From Lucinisca nassula (lineage: Eukaryota > Mollusca > Bivalvia > Lucinida > Lucinidae), in contig OY757011.1 of assembly GCA_963580285.1 (NCBI GenBank), forward strand, positions 156,663,245 to 156,727,244: a stretch of DNA of 64,000 bases, given 5' to 3'. The notes under the pieces were generated by a model. It worked only from the letters and a program-made list of their open reading frames with translations. It was not told where the DNA came from and made no database searches. A program made the position numbers and the translations under genes. How positions within the stretch are numbered: position 1 is the stretch's first letter; every line of letters begins with the position of its first letter. This document shows positions 34,674 to 45,279 of this stretch, in pieces.

Positions 34674-37236
34674 TGTTACATGTGGGTTTACGGCGTCCCG
34701 CAAACCCCCATGCTGACAAGACAACCGAGCGTGATCTCTGACAGATGTACGGGCAGCTGTGGGGTAAGGCACAAGAAAGATGTTAAATGAATGACATGAA
34801 TTATTTACAGCATCTACATACAACACTCACTAACACAAAACATCACAATTTGTTGCTTCTGTAGCCAACTCACGACGTCCGCTCCGAAGGCAAAACACTG
34901 TTCTGTGCTCGGAACGGGTGACGTGAATACCTACAGAAGCAAACAACAAAAACAACAACAAAAACAAAAAAAAAAGAATCAACACAAGACGCGACTGGCC
35001 AGTTTATAACTTAGGGTGAATCCCCCACTCGCGTGACACTTCCTCTCGCGAACTAGTAAAACTAGTCTATCAACATAGTTGATAATCCTAGGATTAGCGA
35101 TCACGTTTGCTGATCAGACGTTTAGTGATCGTCCAAATAAGGTAAGTTGACCTCTTCCATGATCACATTTGTTTACAACGAACAATGATTTAGAAGAATC
35201 TGCTTCTATCCTGGTAGGCGCTGATTACGGCGGTCTGTCCGCCCTTGCTGGACCCTAACGCCTAGCGTCGTACCAGTACCTGCTGCTATGAAGCAGGGAG
35301 CAGCAGGTCACACATTGTTATGCCTGCAAATTACGATAACGGGACTAGAAACGAGTCACAAAACATACATGCTATATCATGATCCCCCTCCCGGAGAAGT
35401 AAGAATATGTTCATGCATATACCGTTATTGCGCATGCGCCGACCAGACATACAGGCTGATTAGTGCATGCGACAAATAACCATACAGCAGAACTCAACTT
35501 GACTGTGCATCAAATTATCAGCACCCAGCGCTTGACACAATAATACTCAAAGTTCATGTTTCCTTACTGAGCACTACAGAAATCAATTAATGCTCACTAC
35601 TACTGAGCATGATACTCATCAAATTTGTGCTCACTACATTATCACAAGTAAGAGGCAATTGAACAGACCACGCCTTTGCGCTACCTGGTCAGCTGCCAAT
35701 TACAGGAAACATAACAATCTCTATTTCATATCCTTCTCCGCGACACGGCTCACAAATATAGCTATTCACAAATTCAATACATTAATAACAGATAGAAACT
35801 ACAACAGAAGATTTTCATCTATAATTCACAACATTTGTTAGTGTCTCATAAGGGCCAACACTGTTTGCCGTAAATTCTCTCTGTATTTGGTAGGCACCCC
35901 GTCACAACCGTCCTCGCGACGCCGATGACGCAACTGACGCCATCCCCGCCGCTCAGGCCGTTATGACGTGTGGCGACCAAATACTCCCACTTATCATCAT
36001 CACGTTCTTTATATGTACATACCTGCACAAACTGAGTTATCAGACAAAAACGGCATCATTACAAAATGAACTCGTAATTCTTCTTGAACAAAATTATTTT
36101 TAATCAACGTGAACATGCTTGTAAAATAAAATTCATTACGGTTCATCATCACGGATAACCCAACAGGCTCTTGTATGAGTTTGCCCTGATGATGAAGATG
36201 TGGTTAAACCCGTCTTAAGTTTACGTCCCCTCTACACCTAATATCATATTGGGACGGAACCACGGTTTTCTAACCACAGCTAGTCACAAGTCATGGATCA
36301 AACAAGTGACCCGGCGTTTATTAATTACATTCTACAAAAGGGGTCTAAAAGCCTAAATGAATCTAGAATGAGCAGGTGTCCAAACTTTACGTCTCACCAA
36401 CATCTAGGGTCAGCATGAGACAGGACCTCACTTAGAAAGACTCATTCTACTACTGGAGAAGCCTGGGATCAATTCTGCGACGTCTAGCTGGCAAAGCTAG
36501 TAGCCTAATCACTACAGGCCACAACAGTGAATTCAGAATAGGCTTCAGAAAGTTGGGGTATACTAGAAGTAAACCCCTCCAAAACCTACAAGCATGTTCA
36601 TACAAAAGTAATACTAAACATAGATTTAACATACCTTTCAAAGTTTCAATATACTTTCTATTTCCCCGTCACAATGTTGTGTTCACTCTTACAACTTGAC
36701 CTGCTGCTAAAGTGTCCGTTTTTTTCAGGGTTTATATATCTATGAATACTACCAGAAAATCATGCCTACTCGTATTACCTTGCTCAATTCGTGGCGAGGT
36801 GGAGATACCGGCCACAAACAAAGCCAGATAGCAAAAATCGAGTAGATAATGGATTTGCGTTCAAATAGTATATTTCCCATAGGAAAAATTGATGAAACGA
36901 CCCTATAATCAATGACATGACTCCTGTCAAAACGAACACCCACACAACACGTGACGGGAATAAAAATCATATATGGCACAATTTGGCGGTTGGCGATTTT
37001 TAGGCAAATTCTATAGGACTCGGCCTTTTAGCGGCCCCCTGTATTGTAAAAACAGCTCTCTATAAACCACTCGTGCATACATCGTATGATATGTGCATGA
37101 CTTGTTCATGGAGCCGCACAGTTTGCGTACCATATTTCACCTAAAATATTTCACTCGCACCGCCCTACCATATATCTACTAAAATAATTTAGATGTGCAT
37201 AAGCACCAGAGAGGTTTCCTATTCCATCTCGTAACA
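34674..37236 (-). repeat. 5' LTR of the Gypsy element
   Basis: Direct repeat of 26685-29248 at a constant offset of 7989 bp until the small indels. 2563 bp is long for a Gypsy LTR. Ends are TGTTAC...GTAACA, a 6-bp inverted repeat. Short ORFs inside are identical between the two LTRs only because the LTRs are; none resembles a known protein. Confidence 0.95.
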
Positions 37237-37627
37237 TGGACAAACCGGTATGTGAGGTGGTAAGGCATTCCAGTGGATGTCAGATAGTGCAGGGGGAAAA
37301 ATGAGAAATTGTAGTAGTCTTTCAGAATTGTGATCTGTCGGTATGTGAGGGGATGGTTCTTTGTAGAAGGACGGGTGTTCTGGATTAGGTAGTCAGAAGT
37401 GGGTATTGCTACCAGGCTGTCCTGATACCGGCAGCCTTCCCATTCTCTCCAGCCTATTTATCGATCTATCTTCTCATACTGAGTAGGTCATATTTGGCCA
37501 TTACCTCAGTTAGGTGAGTGGTTAAATTTAGAATAAAAAAAAAATAATAATCACTGGATGAGCCCTCAAAACTATTTACAATCCAAACACAGAGGTATCC
37601 TAAAACGCACCCCTCTGAGTCTCTATC

Positions 37628-38215
37628 TTATACTGTGCGGGCTTTGAACTCCTCTGCGGTCTTGGCATTCACCGCAGAAGATGGAAGACTATTCCACTGA
37701 GGAATAGTTCCAGGGAAGAAAGAGTTTTTCAGGGCATCACTTTAAGACTGATACCTACGATATTTTGAGTTATTTGCTCTTGATGCCCTTGTCCGGATTG
37801 ACACTGTTGCAGGGGTCAAGTACCTATCCTTGTTGATTGATACTGTACCAGAATGTAGGCCCCCGCCCATCGGGGCTTGAAGAAATATATGGGCTGCATG
37901 ATGCTTCCACACAGAGCTGAAACTGACCCGCACACGAGTACTGGTAAACCGCTTATAGGATCTAAGCGGTGCGAGTCGGCCCGTCCATGTTTATAAACCC
38001 TATTAGTTTCATTGGGCGGCAAGCCTTGAGATGTCATTTCATCTCAATGTCTGGTAAGAGTCCCACAAAATTGGAAGCAACATCTCCAAAATCTTTAGTG
38101 TTGACGGGGATGTCAACAAAACCCGCACCAGAATGTATCTTGTAGAAGGTTAAGGAGGACTGCTCACGACGGGTCTCCAGTGATGGCCACTCTAGCTCAT
38201 CAAGCATGTCAGCGA
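37628..38215 (-). pseudogene. LINE RT C-terminal fragment, split by S2
   Basis: Minus strand reads RSSVADMLDELEWPSLETRR, EQSSLTFYKIHSG, then beyond the S2 insertion GTVSINKDRYLTPATVSIRT and NSFFPGTIPQWNSLPSSAVN, ending KTAEEFKARTV stop. This is the conserved region after RT in jockey/CR1-group LINEs. One in-frame stop precedes the NSFFP block. Confidence 0.8.
37858..38126 (+). mobile_element. S2 SINE-like repeat with 11-bp target duplication
   Basis: Flanked by accagaatgta at 37847-37857 and 38127-38137, and it splits a LINE fragment, so its exact borders are known: start ggcccccgcccatcggggct, end tgacggggatgtcaacaaaa. The duplication length and A-rich tail indicate LINE-type mobilisation. 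The head has no clear tRNA boxes. Confidence 0.85.
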
Positions 38216-38502
38216 CGCTACTTCTAGTTCGCCATCGTCTTACAAATATTCCCTCTTCCCCAAATATTCCCTCTTCTACTAGTCAGGATCGAGATGTTTA
38301 CAGTTTTAATTGTAAATAGAAGGATTTTTAATCTTTCTGGAAGGTGGCTGTCCCATTCCCTCTCGCTTCCGACCAGGAATTCTGTCCAAGTTCTGGAAGA
38401 AGAACAATGGCCCTCTTGCATCATAGGCAAGTGCACTAACCACTGAGCTACCACACTCCTCGCTAAAATCTGTGGGCAATCATTTTATATTATTTAGAGG
38501 TA

Positions 38503-38760
38503 ATACAAAAATATGGAATGGTAGATGTATCAGGCAGCAGGTATGGGTGGAGGGCAAATGTCCCTTGTCCCTTTCTGGAATAAGCAGTGTGGGGCAAATG
38601 TCCACCTGTAAAATAAGCACTGGTGGGCAGATGTCCATACCAAAAATAAGTTCGGGGGGGGGGGGGGGGGGCAAATGTCTGGGTCGCATTTTCATTTGGG
38701 GGCAGATGTCCATTTTTAGATTAATTCATTGGGGGGCAAATGTCCTTGGGGGCAGAGACC
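38503..38760 (+). repeat. Tandem 'ggcaaatgtcc' repeats with a G18 run (PTEN intron 1 edge)
   Basis: Irregular units of 20-60 bp containing ggcaaatgtccac or ggcagatgtcc, and a G homopolymer near 38655-38672. It lies 80 bp from PTEN exon 1. The first 130 bp (taatacaaaaatatggaatg ... aaataagcactgg) recur at 39930-40064. Confidence 0.7.
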
Positions 38761-38837
38761 ATTCCACCCATATGATATGGATACCCATTTTCCCCCACGT
38801 AATCCAAGAGTGAATGAAACCCCAGCTTCAAGGATAC

Positions 38838-38916
38838 AAGTTAAGTCCAAATCGAAATCATCCTCTTTATGACGTCTCTTGTTCTTACTCACCAACGTTT
38901 TAATGGCATCCATCAT
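38838..38916 (-). CDS. PTEN: PTEN, coding exon 1 (start codon to phase-1 donor)
   Basis: This is the first coding exon of the PIP3 3-phosphatase PTEN, which opposes PI3K/AKT signalling at the plasma membrane and in the nucleus. The minus strand reads ATG ATG GAT..., giving 26 codons plus one base (79 nt), the length I recall for human coding exon 1. The peptide starts MMDAIKTLVSKNKRR and continues HKEDDFDLDLT. This matches the N-terminal phosphoinositide-binding module: the basic KNKRR run, then the acidic/hydrophobic DDFDLDLT. The residue equivalent to human Tyr16 is His here. The exon ends ...ACTT followed by a GTATCC donor (plus-strand 38832-38837). The open frame simply runs on into the intron, so the ORF is not the protein. 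Known: family identity and exon structure. Inferred: expression. Very sure, because exon 2 fits in phase. Confidence 0.92.
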
Positions 38917-39200
38917 GTCATCAGATGTTAATTAACTCCTGTCAAAAAAATTAATGACAGCCTGAAATGGTTACCTACGACATCGCTGCTAATTTGTAAA
39001 CAAATCCGTTCAAATAACAATATAAAGAGAAGTAAATCAACATTGCTTTTTATTTAAGCACAATTAAACACCACTTTCTTAACAGAAAAATTCTATGTTT
39101 TAAAATGACAACCGTCAGAACAAGATTATTTCCTTCTCGATTTATATTCACCACTTCTTTGGTCTTACATTTTCTCTCTAATGGCGGCGCTTCCTGGTGG
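38917..39200 (-). promoter_or_regulatory. PTEN: PTEN 5' UTR and probable TATA-less promoter
   Basis: The 265 bp upstream of the PTEN start is mostly AT-rich, but 39176-39195 is a short CpG-containing patch. On the minus strand it reads an AGGAAG ETS-like core next to GCCGCCAT, a YY1-type motif often found at initiation sites of TATA-less animal promoters. No dispersed repeat covers it, unusual in this window. Motifs are seen; promoter function is inferred. Confidence 0.45.
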
Positions 39201-39309
39201 AGCAATACCAAACTATAAGCTGGTTGAAAATAGTGCGTTGGAAAAACACATTAAACGACTGTCATTTGAGATAGAATGGAATAAAATTAGGAAAAACACA
39301 ACATCGTAA
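39181..39309 (+). CDS. Candidate first exon of a divergent gene (42 codons plus stop)
   Basis: ATG at 39181 opens MAALPGGAIPNYKLVENSAL, continuing EKHIKRLSFEIEWNKIRKNTTS, with TAA at 39307-39309. A possible donor (gtaaaa) lies at 39305, just before the stop. The composition (mixed hydrophobic/charged, amphipathic, ATGGCGGC start) looks like a real N-terminus, and the position 264 bp from the PTEN start would make a bidirectional promoter. I do not recognise the protein. The ATGGCGG could instead be only a YY1 site in the PTEN promoter. No second exon was identified downstream. Confidence 0.3.
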   Translation: MAALPGGAIPNYKLVENSALEKHIKRLSFEIEWNKIRKNTTS

Positions 39310-39600
39310 AATAATTATATTGACTTGTAGCTAGTAATTGTTCGTTCGTTTCAGTCCATTGAATAAAATATAGTTCTTTGCTGACCTTATTAAGGAACGA
39401 TAATCCATGAATATAGGTCATCATCCAATAAAACTGGGTGACATTAAAGAGACAGGCTCTAGATCAGCTACTAAAGCGGTGGTCTTTGGTTTAATTTTGG
39501 AGAAAAAAAGTTGTTTGTATTGGTTTGACGGCCTAGTTAACACTGTTTAGGTAATTTTGAGTCAGTCAGTTTACTTTTCCTAGGCAGGCTTATAAGATGC

Positions 39601-39932
39601 ATGGCTCATGAAATTTAATGTCGCCAAATGTCACTCTATGAGAGTGACAAGGCACTCTCCCCATAAACAGATTGTCCATGGTTATCGGCTACATTACATA
39701 ATCGGGTTTTACAGAACGTTTCTTCTGCTAAATACTTAGGAGTCCAAATCACTGATGACCTCGAGTGGGGTCAACACACTAATGAGATAACTAGTAAGAC
39801 TACTAAGACGCTCGGTTTCCTTTGTAGAAATTTGGCTTTCGCACCGAGGGAAACCAAGGATCTGCATACAAAACTTTAGTCCGCTCCAAACTTGAATATG
39901 CAGCACCAGTTTGGATGCTCTATCATCATAAT
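39601..39932 (+). pseudogene. LINE-1 (host copy) RT fragment, part 1
   Basis: Reads MKFNVAKCHSMRVTR, SSAKYLGVQITDDLEWGQHT, TLGFLCRNLAFAPRETKDL, then after a frameshift LVRSKLEYAAPVWMLYHHN. It continues at 45280. The 5.3 kb between is inserted DNA. ('LINE-1' here is a local label, not the L1 clade.). Confidence 0.8.
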
Positions 39933-40064
39933 ACAAAAATATGGAATGGTAGATGTATCAGGCAGCAGGTATAGGGGGAGGGCAAATGTCCCTTGTCCCT
40001 TTCTGGAATAAGCAGTGGGGGGGGGGGGGGGGGGGCAAATGTCCACCTGTAAAATAAGCACTGG
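39930..40064 (+). repeat. 130-bp copy of PTEN intron-1 sequence at a LINE 5' junction
   Basis: Nearly identical to 38503-38632 from taatacaaaaatatggaatg to aaataagcactgg, apart from an expanded G run (about 18 G near 40017-40035). Directly followed by the 5'-truncated LINE-2 RT sequence. Confidence 0.8.
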
Positions 40065-40189
40065 AAATGCAAATAAAAGAATGCAAATATTCACGTATTC
40101 AACCACTAACTATTATCTTAAAAAAATCATTAAATGAAACTTGTCTGCCAGGAATTTGGAAACAGGCAAATGTGACTGCAATCCACAAA
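40065..40189 (+). pseudogene. LINE-2 RT, 5' piece left of H3
   Basis: Reads IKECKYSRIQPLTIILKKSL then NETCLPGIWKQANVTAIHK, the RT block that normally runs into KKGDRxxPxNYRPISL. It breaks at 40189. Confidence 0.8.
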
Positions 40190-43100
40190 CAAGAGGGCCA
40201 TGATGGCCCTGGATCGCTCACCTGATCCATAGTGTAACAAGTGGGCCCCAGAGAGGGCCATTATTGGCCCCAGGGTTTTAATGTGCATAATGTTGAGGGA
40301 GGTCTTAAAGGTGAAGCTTCATACCAAACATCAACAAAGGCTATAATTAGAACAATCTTGGCAAAGGTCCACTAGATAAAGCTACACATCAAATTTCAAA
40401 GACCTGGGCCTTGCAGTTTCAGAGAAGAAGATTTTTTTTAAAGATATTCCCTACATAAGCCTATGCAAAACCAAATGGCCCCAGGGCTATATAAATCTAT
40501 GTAAAAACAAAGGGCCCCGGCCCGGGGTGGGGGCATTTGTGGCCCCAGGGCTATAATTTGAACAATCTTGGTAGAGGTCCACTAGATAAAGCTCCATACT
40601 AAATATCAAAGGCCTTGGCCTTGCAGTTTCAGAGAAGATTTTTAAAGATTTCCCTATATAAGTCTATGCAAAACCAAAGGGCCCCGGAGCGGGGACATTT
40701 TTGGTACCAGGGCTATAATTTGAATAATTTTGATAGAGGTCCACTAGATGCAGCTTCATACCAAATATCAAAGACCCAGGCCTTGTGGTTTCAGAGAAGA
40801 AGATTTTTGAAGATTTTCCCCATGTAAGTCTATGTAAAACCATAGGGCCCCAGAGTGGGGGCATTTTTGGCCCCAGGGCTATAATTTTAACAATCTTGGT
40901 AGAGGTCCATTAGATGCAACTTCATACCAAATTTCAAAGTCCTGGGCCTTGTGGTTTCAGAGAAGATTTTTAAAGATTATCCCTATATAAGTCTATGTAA
41001 AACCAAAGGGCCCCGGGACGGGGCCACTTTTGGCCCCAGCACTATAATTTGAATCATCTTGGTAGGGGTCCTTTAGAAGAAGCTTCATACCAAATATAAA
41101 AGACCTAGGCCTTGTGGTTTCAGAGAAGAAGATTTTTAAAGATTTTCCCTATATAAGTCTATGTAAAACCAAAGGGCCCCTGAGCGGGGGCATTTTTGGC
41201 CCAAGGGCTATAATTTGAACAATCTTGGTAGGGGTCCACTAGATGAAGCTTCATACAAAATATCAAAGTCCTGGGCCTTGCGGTTTCAGAGAAGAAGATT
41301 TTTAAAGATTTTCCCTATATAAGGCCATGTAAAACCAAAGGGTCCCAGTCGGAGGCTTTTTTTGCCCCAGCACTATAATTTGAACAATCTTGGTAGGGGT
41401 CCACTAGATAAAGCTTAATTCCAAATATCAAAGTCCTGGGCCTTGCAGTTTCAGAGCAGAAGATTTTTAAAGATTTTCCCTATATAAGCCTATGTAAAAC
41501 CAAAGGGCCCGGCGGCGGGGACATTTTTGGCCTCAGCACTATCATTTGAATAATCTTGTTAGGGGTCTTTTAGATGAAGCTTCATACCAAATATAAAAGA
41601 CCTAGGCCTTGTGGTTTCAGAGAAAAGGATTTTTAAAGATTTTCCCTATATAAGTCTATGTAAAAACAAAGGGCCCCTGAGCGGGGGCATTTTTGGCCCA
41701 AGGGCGATAGTTTGAACAATCTTGGTAGAGGTCCATTGGATGAAGCTTCATTCTAAATATCAAAGTCCTGGACCTTGCGGTTTCAGAGAAGAAGATTTTT
41801 AAAGATTTTCCCTATATAAGTCTATGTAAAACCAAAGGGCCCCTGAGCAGGGGGATTTTTGGCCCAAGGGCTATAATTTGAACAATCTTGGTAGGGGTCC
41901 ACTAGATGAAGCTTCATACAAAATATCAAAGTCCTGGGCCTTGCGGTTTCAGAGAAGAAGATTTTTAATGATTTTCCCTATATAAGCCTATGTAAAACCA
42001 AAGGGCCCCAGGTGGAGGCTTTTTTTGCCCCAGCACTATAATTTGAACAATCTTGGTAGGGGTCCACTAGATAAAGCTTAATACCAAATATCAAAGTCCT
42101 GGGCCTTGCAGTTTCAGAGCAGAAGATTTTTAAAGATTTTCCCTATATAAGCCTATGTAAAACCAAAGGGCCCGGGGGTGGGGACATTTTTGGCCTCAGC
42201 ACTATCATTTGAATAATCTTGTTAGGGGTCTTTTAGATGAAGCTTCATACCAAATATAAAAGACCTAGGCCTTGTGGTTTCAGAGAAAAGGATTTTTAAA
42301 GATTTTCCCTATATAAGTCTATGTAAAAACAAAGGGCCCCTGAGCGGGGGCATTTTTGGCCCAAGGGCGATAATTTGAACAATCTTGGTAGAGGTCCAAT
42401 GGATGAAGCTTCATTCTAAATATCAAAGTCCTGGACCTTGCGGTTTCAGAGAAGAAGATTTTTAAAGATTTTCCCTATATAAGGCCATGTAAAACCAAAG
42501 GGCCCCGGAACGGGGGCATTTTTTGCCCCAGCACTATAATTTGAACAATCTTGGTAGGGGTCCACTAGATAAAGCTTAATACCAAATATCAAAGTCCTGG
42601 GCCTTGCAGCTTCAGAGCAGAAGATTTTTAAAGATTTTCCCTATATAAGCCTATGTAAAACCAAAGGGCCCGGGGGCGGGGACATTTTTGGCCTCAGCAC
42701 TATCATTTGAATAATCTTGTTAGGGGTCTTTTAGATGAAGCTTCATACCAAATATAAAAGACCTAGGCCTTGTGGTTTCAGAGAAAAGGATTTTTAAAGA
42801 TTTTCCCTATATAAGTCTATGTAAAACTAGAGTGTTCACAAGTTTTTTCTTTAATTTGACCTACTGACCTACTTTTTGACCCGAAAAGACCTTTATTCAA
42901 ACTTAGCCAAGATATTGTCACAATGACCATTCTGAGCAAGATTAATGATTTAACCAAACTTGTGGCCTCCTGAGTATTCACAAGGTTTTTCTATGATTTG
43001 ACCTACTGACCTACTTTTCAACCGGACATGACCCATATTCAAACTTGACCGAGATATTGTCATGATGATCATTCTGAGCAAGTTTGATTATGATTGGACC

Positions 43101-43824
43101 AAAATTGTGGCCCCTAGGGTGTTCACAAGGTTTTTATATGATTTGACCCGCTGACCTACTTTTTAACCCGATATGACCCATATTCGAACTGGACTGAAAT
43201 ATTGTCACAATGGTCATTCTGAGCAAGTTTCATGATAATTGGACCAAAACAGTGGCCTTCAGAGTGTTCACAATGTTTTTCTATGATTTGACCTACTGAC
43301 CTACTTTTTGACCGGACATGACCCATATTCGAACTTGACCAAGATATTGTCATGATGATCATTCTGAGCAAGTTTGATTATGATTGGACCAAAATTGTGG
43401 CCTCTAGGGTGTTCACAAGGTTTTTCTATGATTTGACCCGCTGACCTACTTTTTAAGCCGACATGATCCATATTCAAACTTCACTAAAATATTGTCACAA
43501 TGATCATTCTGAGCAAGTTTGATGATGATTGGACCAAAATTGTGGCCTCTCGAGTGTTCACAAGGTTTTTCTATGATTTGACCTACTGACCTACTTTTTT
43601 ACCCGACATGACCCAAATTCGAACTTGACCGAGATATTGTCATGATTATCATTCTGAGCAAGTTTGATGATAATTGGACCAAAACTGTGGCCTCTAGTGT
43701 GTTCACAAGAAAAAGTTTACGCACGGACGACGCACGACGGACGACGGACGACGGACGACGCACGACGACGCCGGACATCTTACTGTCACAAAAGCTCACC
43801 ATGACCTTCGGTCAGGTGAGCTAA
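40190..43824 (+). mobile_element. P1 element H3 (A and B unit cargo), inserted in LINE-2
   Basis: Borders are fixed by the interrupted LINE: begins caagagggccatgatggccc then ggatcgctcacctga, ends gtcaggtgagctaa. 5' stem agggcca/tggccct; 3' stem-loop agctcaccatgacc/ggtcaggtgagct (43793-43822). Cargo: about 16 A units of 166 bp, six B units of about 147 bp (42830-43700), then a gacggacgacgg microsatellite. Blocks recur every 661 bp (41508 and 42169) and 499 bp (42665), showing higher-order amplification. Non-coding. Architecture matches bivalve pearl/HINE elements (family knowledge; assignment inferred). Confidence 0.75.
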
Positions 43825-45234
43825 AAAGGAGATAGAACAAAACCTGGTAATTATAGACCAATAAGTTTAACCTCAGTTCCTTGTAAATTAATGGAAAGAA
43901 TAATAAGAGACCAATTAGTAGAACATATGTCTAGAAATAACATTTTTAGCCCTTTCCAACATGGCTTCATATCAGGTAGATCATGCGTCACCCAGCTTCT
44001 GGAATTTTTGGATGATATAACTGAGGCACTTGACCAAGGTGAGGACATCGACATCATTTACCTTGACTTCAGCAAAGCATTTGATAAGTTACCTCATAAA
44101 AGGTTAATGAAAAAAATATGGGGATATGGAATTCGAGGAAAAATTCACAAATGGATAGGAGAATTCCTAAAAAACAGAACACAAAAAGTGATTGTAGATG
44201 GACAAGCATCCAGTCCGGTTCCAGTAACTTCAGGAGTACCACAGGGTACTGTACTTGGGCCAATTTTATTTGTCATCTACATCAACGATTTGCCAGATGT
44301 AATACAATGCTGTATTAAACTGTTCGCAGATGACTCTAAAATCTATAGACGTGTATCCACACAGGAACATATAAACTCATTACAAACGTGTTTAAATAGG
44401 GCTGTCAATTGGGCAGAGACTTGGGAAATGTTTTTCAACCTATCAAAGTGCCATCATCTTCATATAGGCAGAAATCCTATTGGACAATCCTATACTATCC
44501 AGTCATTGCAGGAAGTAACAACTGTTTCACCTGTCGACACTGAGAAAGACCTGGGTGCTATTATAGATAAATCCTTATCTTTTGGTGAACACATCAGTAG
44601 TAAAATCTCTATTGCCAACAGAAACCTAGGGCTAATATTTAGGACATTCACATTCATGGACAAGGAGATATTCCTTAATCTGTATAAATCACTGGTGCGT
44701 CCTCATTTAGAATATGCCACTAGTGCCTGGTCCCCACTATACAAAAAAGATATGATTTCTATTGAAAATGTCCAACGGAGGGCCACAAGACTATTATCCA
44801 GCTTGAAAGGTTATACGTACACTGAAAGACTAAAATATTTGGGATTACCCAGTTTAGAATACAGAAGAGACAGAGCAGACATAATCCAAGTTTACAAGAT
44901 CATGAACGATATTGATAAAATTGACAAAAGCAAAATGTTTACTATGGCAGAATATCATGGGACTAGAGGCCATCCCCGCAAGATTTACAAAAGGAGGTTT
45001 AGACTAAATGTACGAGAAAATTACTTTAATAACAGAGTCATAGAAAAGTGGAATGAGCTGCCAGAATATGTAGTGACGGCACCCACTCTGAACAGCTTTA
45101 AGAGCAGACTAAACAATTTTTGGTTTGGGCATCCCCACAAGTTTGACCCCTGGTGTTATATTCCCGGCGAGAGAACAAGAACAATACAGGTGACCTATCA
45201 AAACACGTCAACAGAGGCTGCAGAGCCTAACTAG
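43825..45234 (+). CDS. LINE-2 reverse transcriptase (interrupted ORF2, 3' part)
   Basis: Open frame of about 470 codons, in phase from KGDRTKPGNYRPISLTSV through stop at 45232-45234. RT motifs: YLDFSKAFDKLPHKRL (first catalytic Asp), SGVPQGTVLGPILFVIYIND, catalytic FADD in CIKLFADDSKIYRR, then the thumb/C-terminal region (YKSLVRPHLEYATSAWSPLY, VIEKWNELPEYVVTAPTLNS). The N-terminal RT piece (SLNETCLPGIWKQANVTAIH) is at 40065-40189, cut off by the 3.6-kb H3 insertion between K and KGD. Jockey/CR1-group LINE by motif; intact catalytic residues suggest it was young when interrupted. Not functional as it stands. Confidence 0.85.
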   Translation, partial: KGDRTKPGNYRPISLTSVPCKLMERIIRDQLVEHMSRNNIFSPFQHGFISGRSCVTQLLEFLDDITEALDQGEDIDIIYLDFSKAFDKLPHKRLMKKIWGYGIRGKIHKWIGEFLKNRTQKVIVDGQASSPVPVTSGVPQGTVLGPILFVIYINDLPDVIQCCIKLFADDSKIYRRVSTQEHINSLQTCLNRAVNWAETWEMFFNLSKCHHLHIGRNPIGQSYTIQSLQEVTTVSPVDTEKDLGAIIDKSLSFGEHISSKISIANRNLGLIFRTFTFMDKEIFLNLYKSLVRPHLEYATSAWSPLYKKDMISIENVQRRATRLLSSLKGYTYTERLKYLGLPSLEYRRDRADIIQVYKIMNDIDKIDKSKMFTMAEYHGTRGHPRKIYKRRFRLNVRENYFNNRVIEKWNELPEYVVTAPTLNSFKSRLNNFWFGHPHKFDPWCYIPGERTRTIQVTYQNTSTEAAEPN

Positions 45235-45279
45235 ACGTTATCAACGTAAGAAACGTAAGTAAGAAATCAAAAGGAGACT

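Larger units (their letters stand above)
26685..37236 (-). mobile_element. Complete Ty3/Gypsy LTR retrotransposon, GMR1-like (IN before RT)
   Basis: Complete element of 10,552 bp: two LTRs (26685-29248 and 34674-37236), primer site, one intact gag-pol ORF and a polypurine tract. It is flanked by a perfect 5-bp duplication TGGAC (26680-26684 and 37237-37241). The LTRs start TGTTAC and end GTAACA. By eye they differ at about eight substitutions plus a few short indels over 2.56 kb, so the insertion is recent. It lies in PTEN intron 1 in the sense orientation. Family assignment rests on the polyprotein domain order and is established knowledge of the GMR1 clade of Gypsy elements. Confidence 0.95.
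40065..45279 (+). mobile_element. LINE-2, 5'-truncated, inserted in LINE-1 and interrupted by P1 element H3
   Basis: RT coding sequence at 40065-40189 and 43825-45234. The 3' end (aacgtaagaaacgtaagtaa) has no poly-A tail but short aacgtaag repeats. The insertion as a whole spans 39933-45279. Endonuclease and ORF1 regions are absent. Confidence 0.75.
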
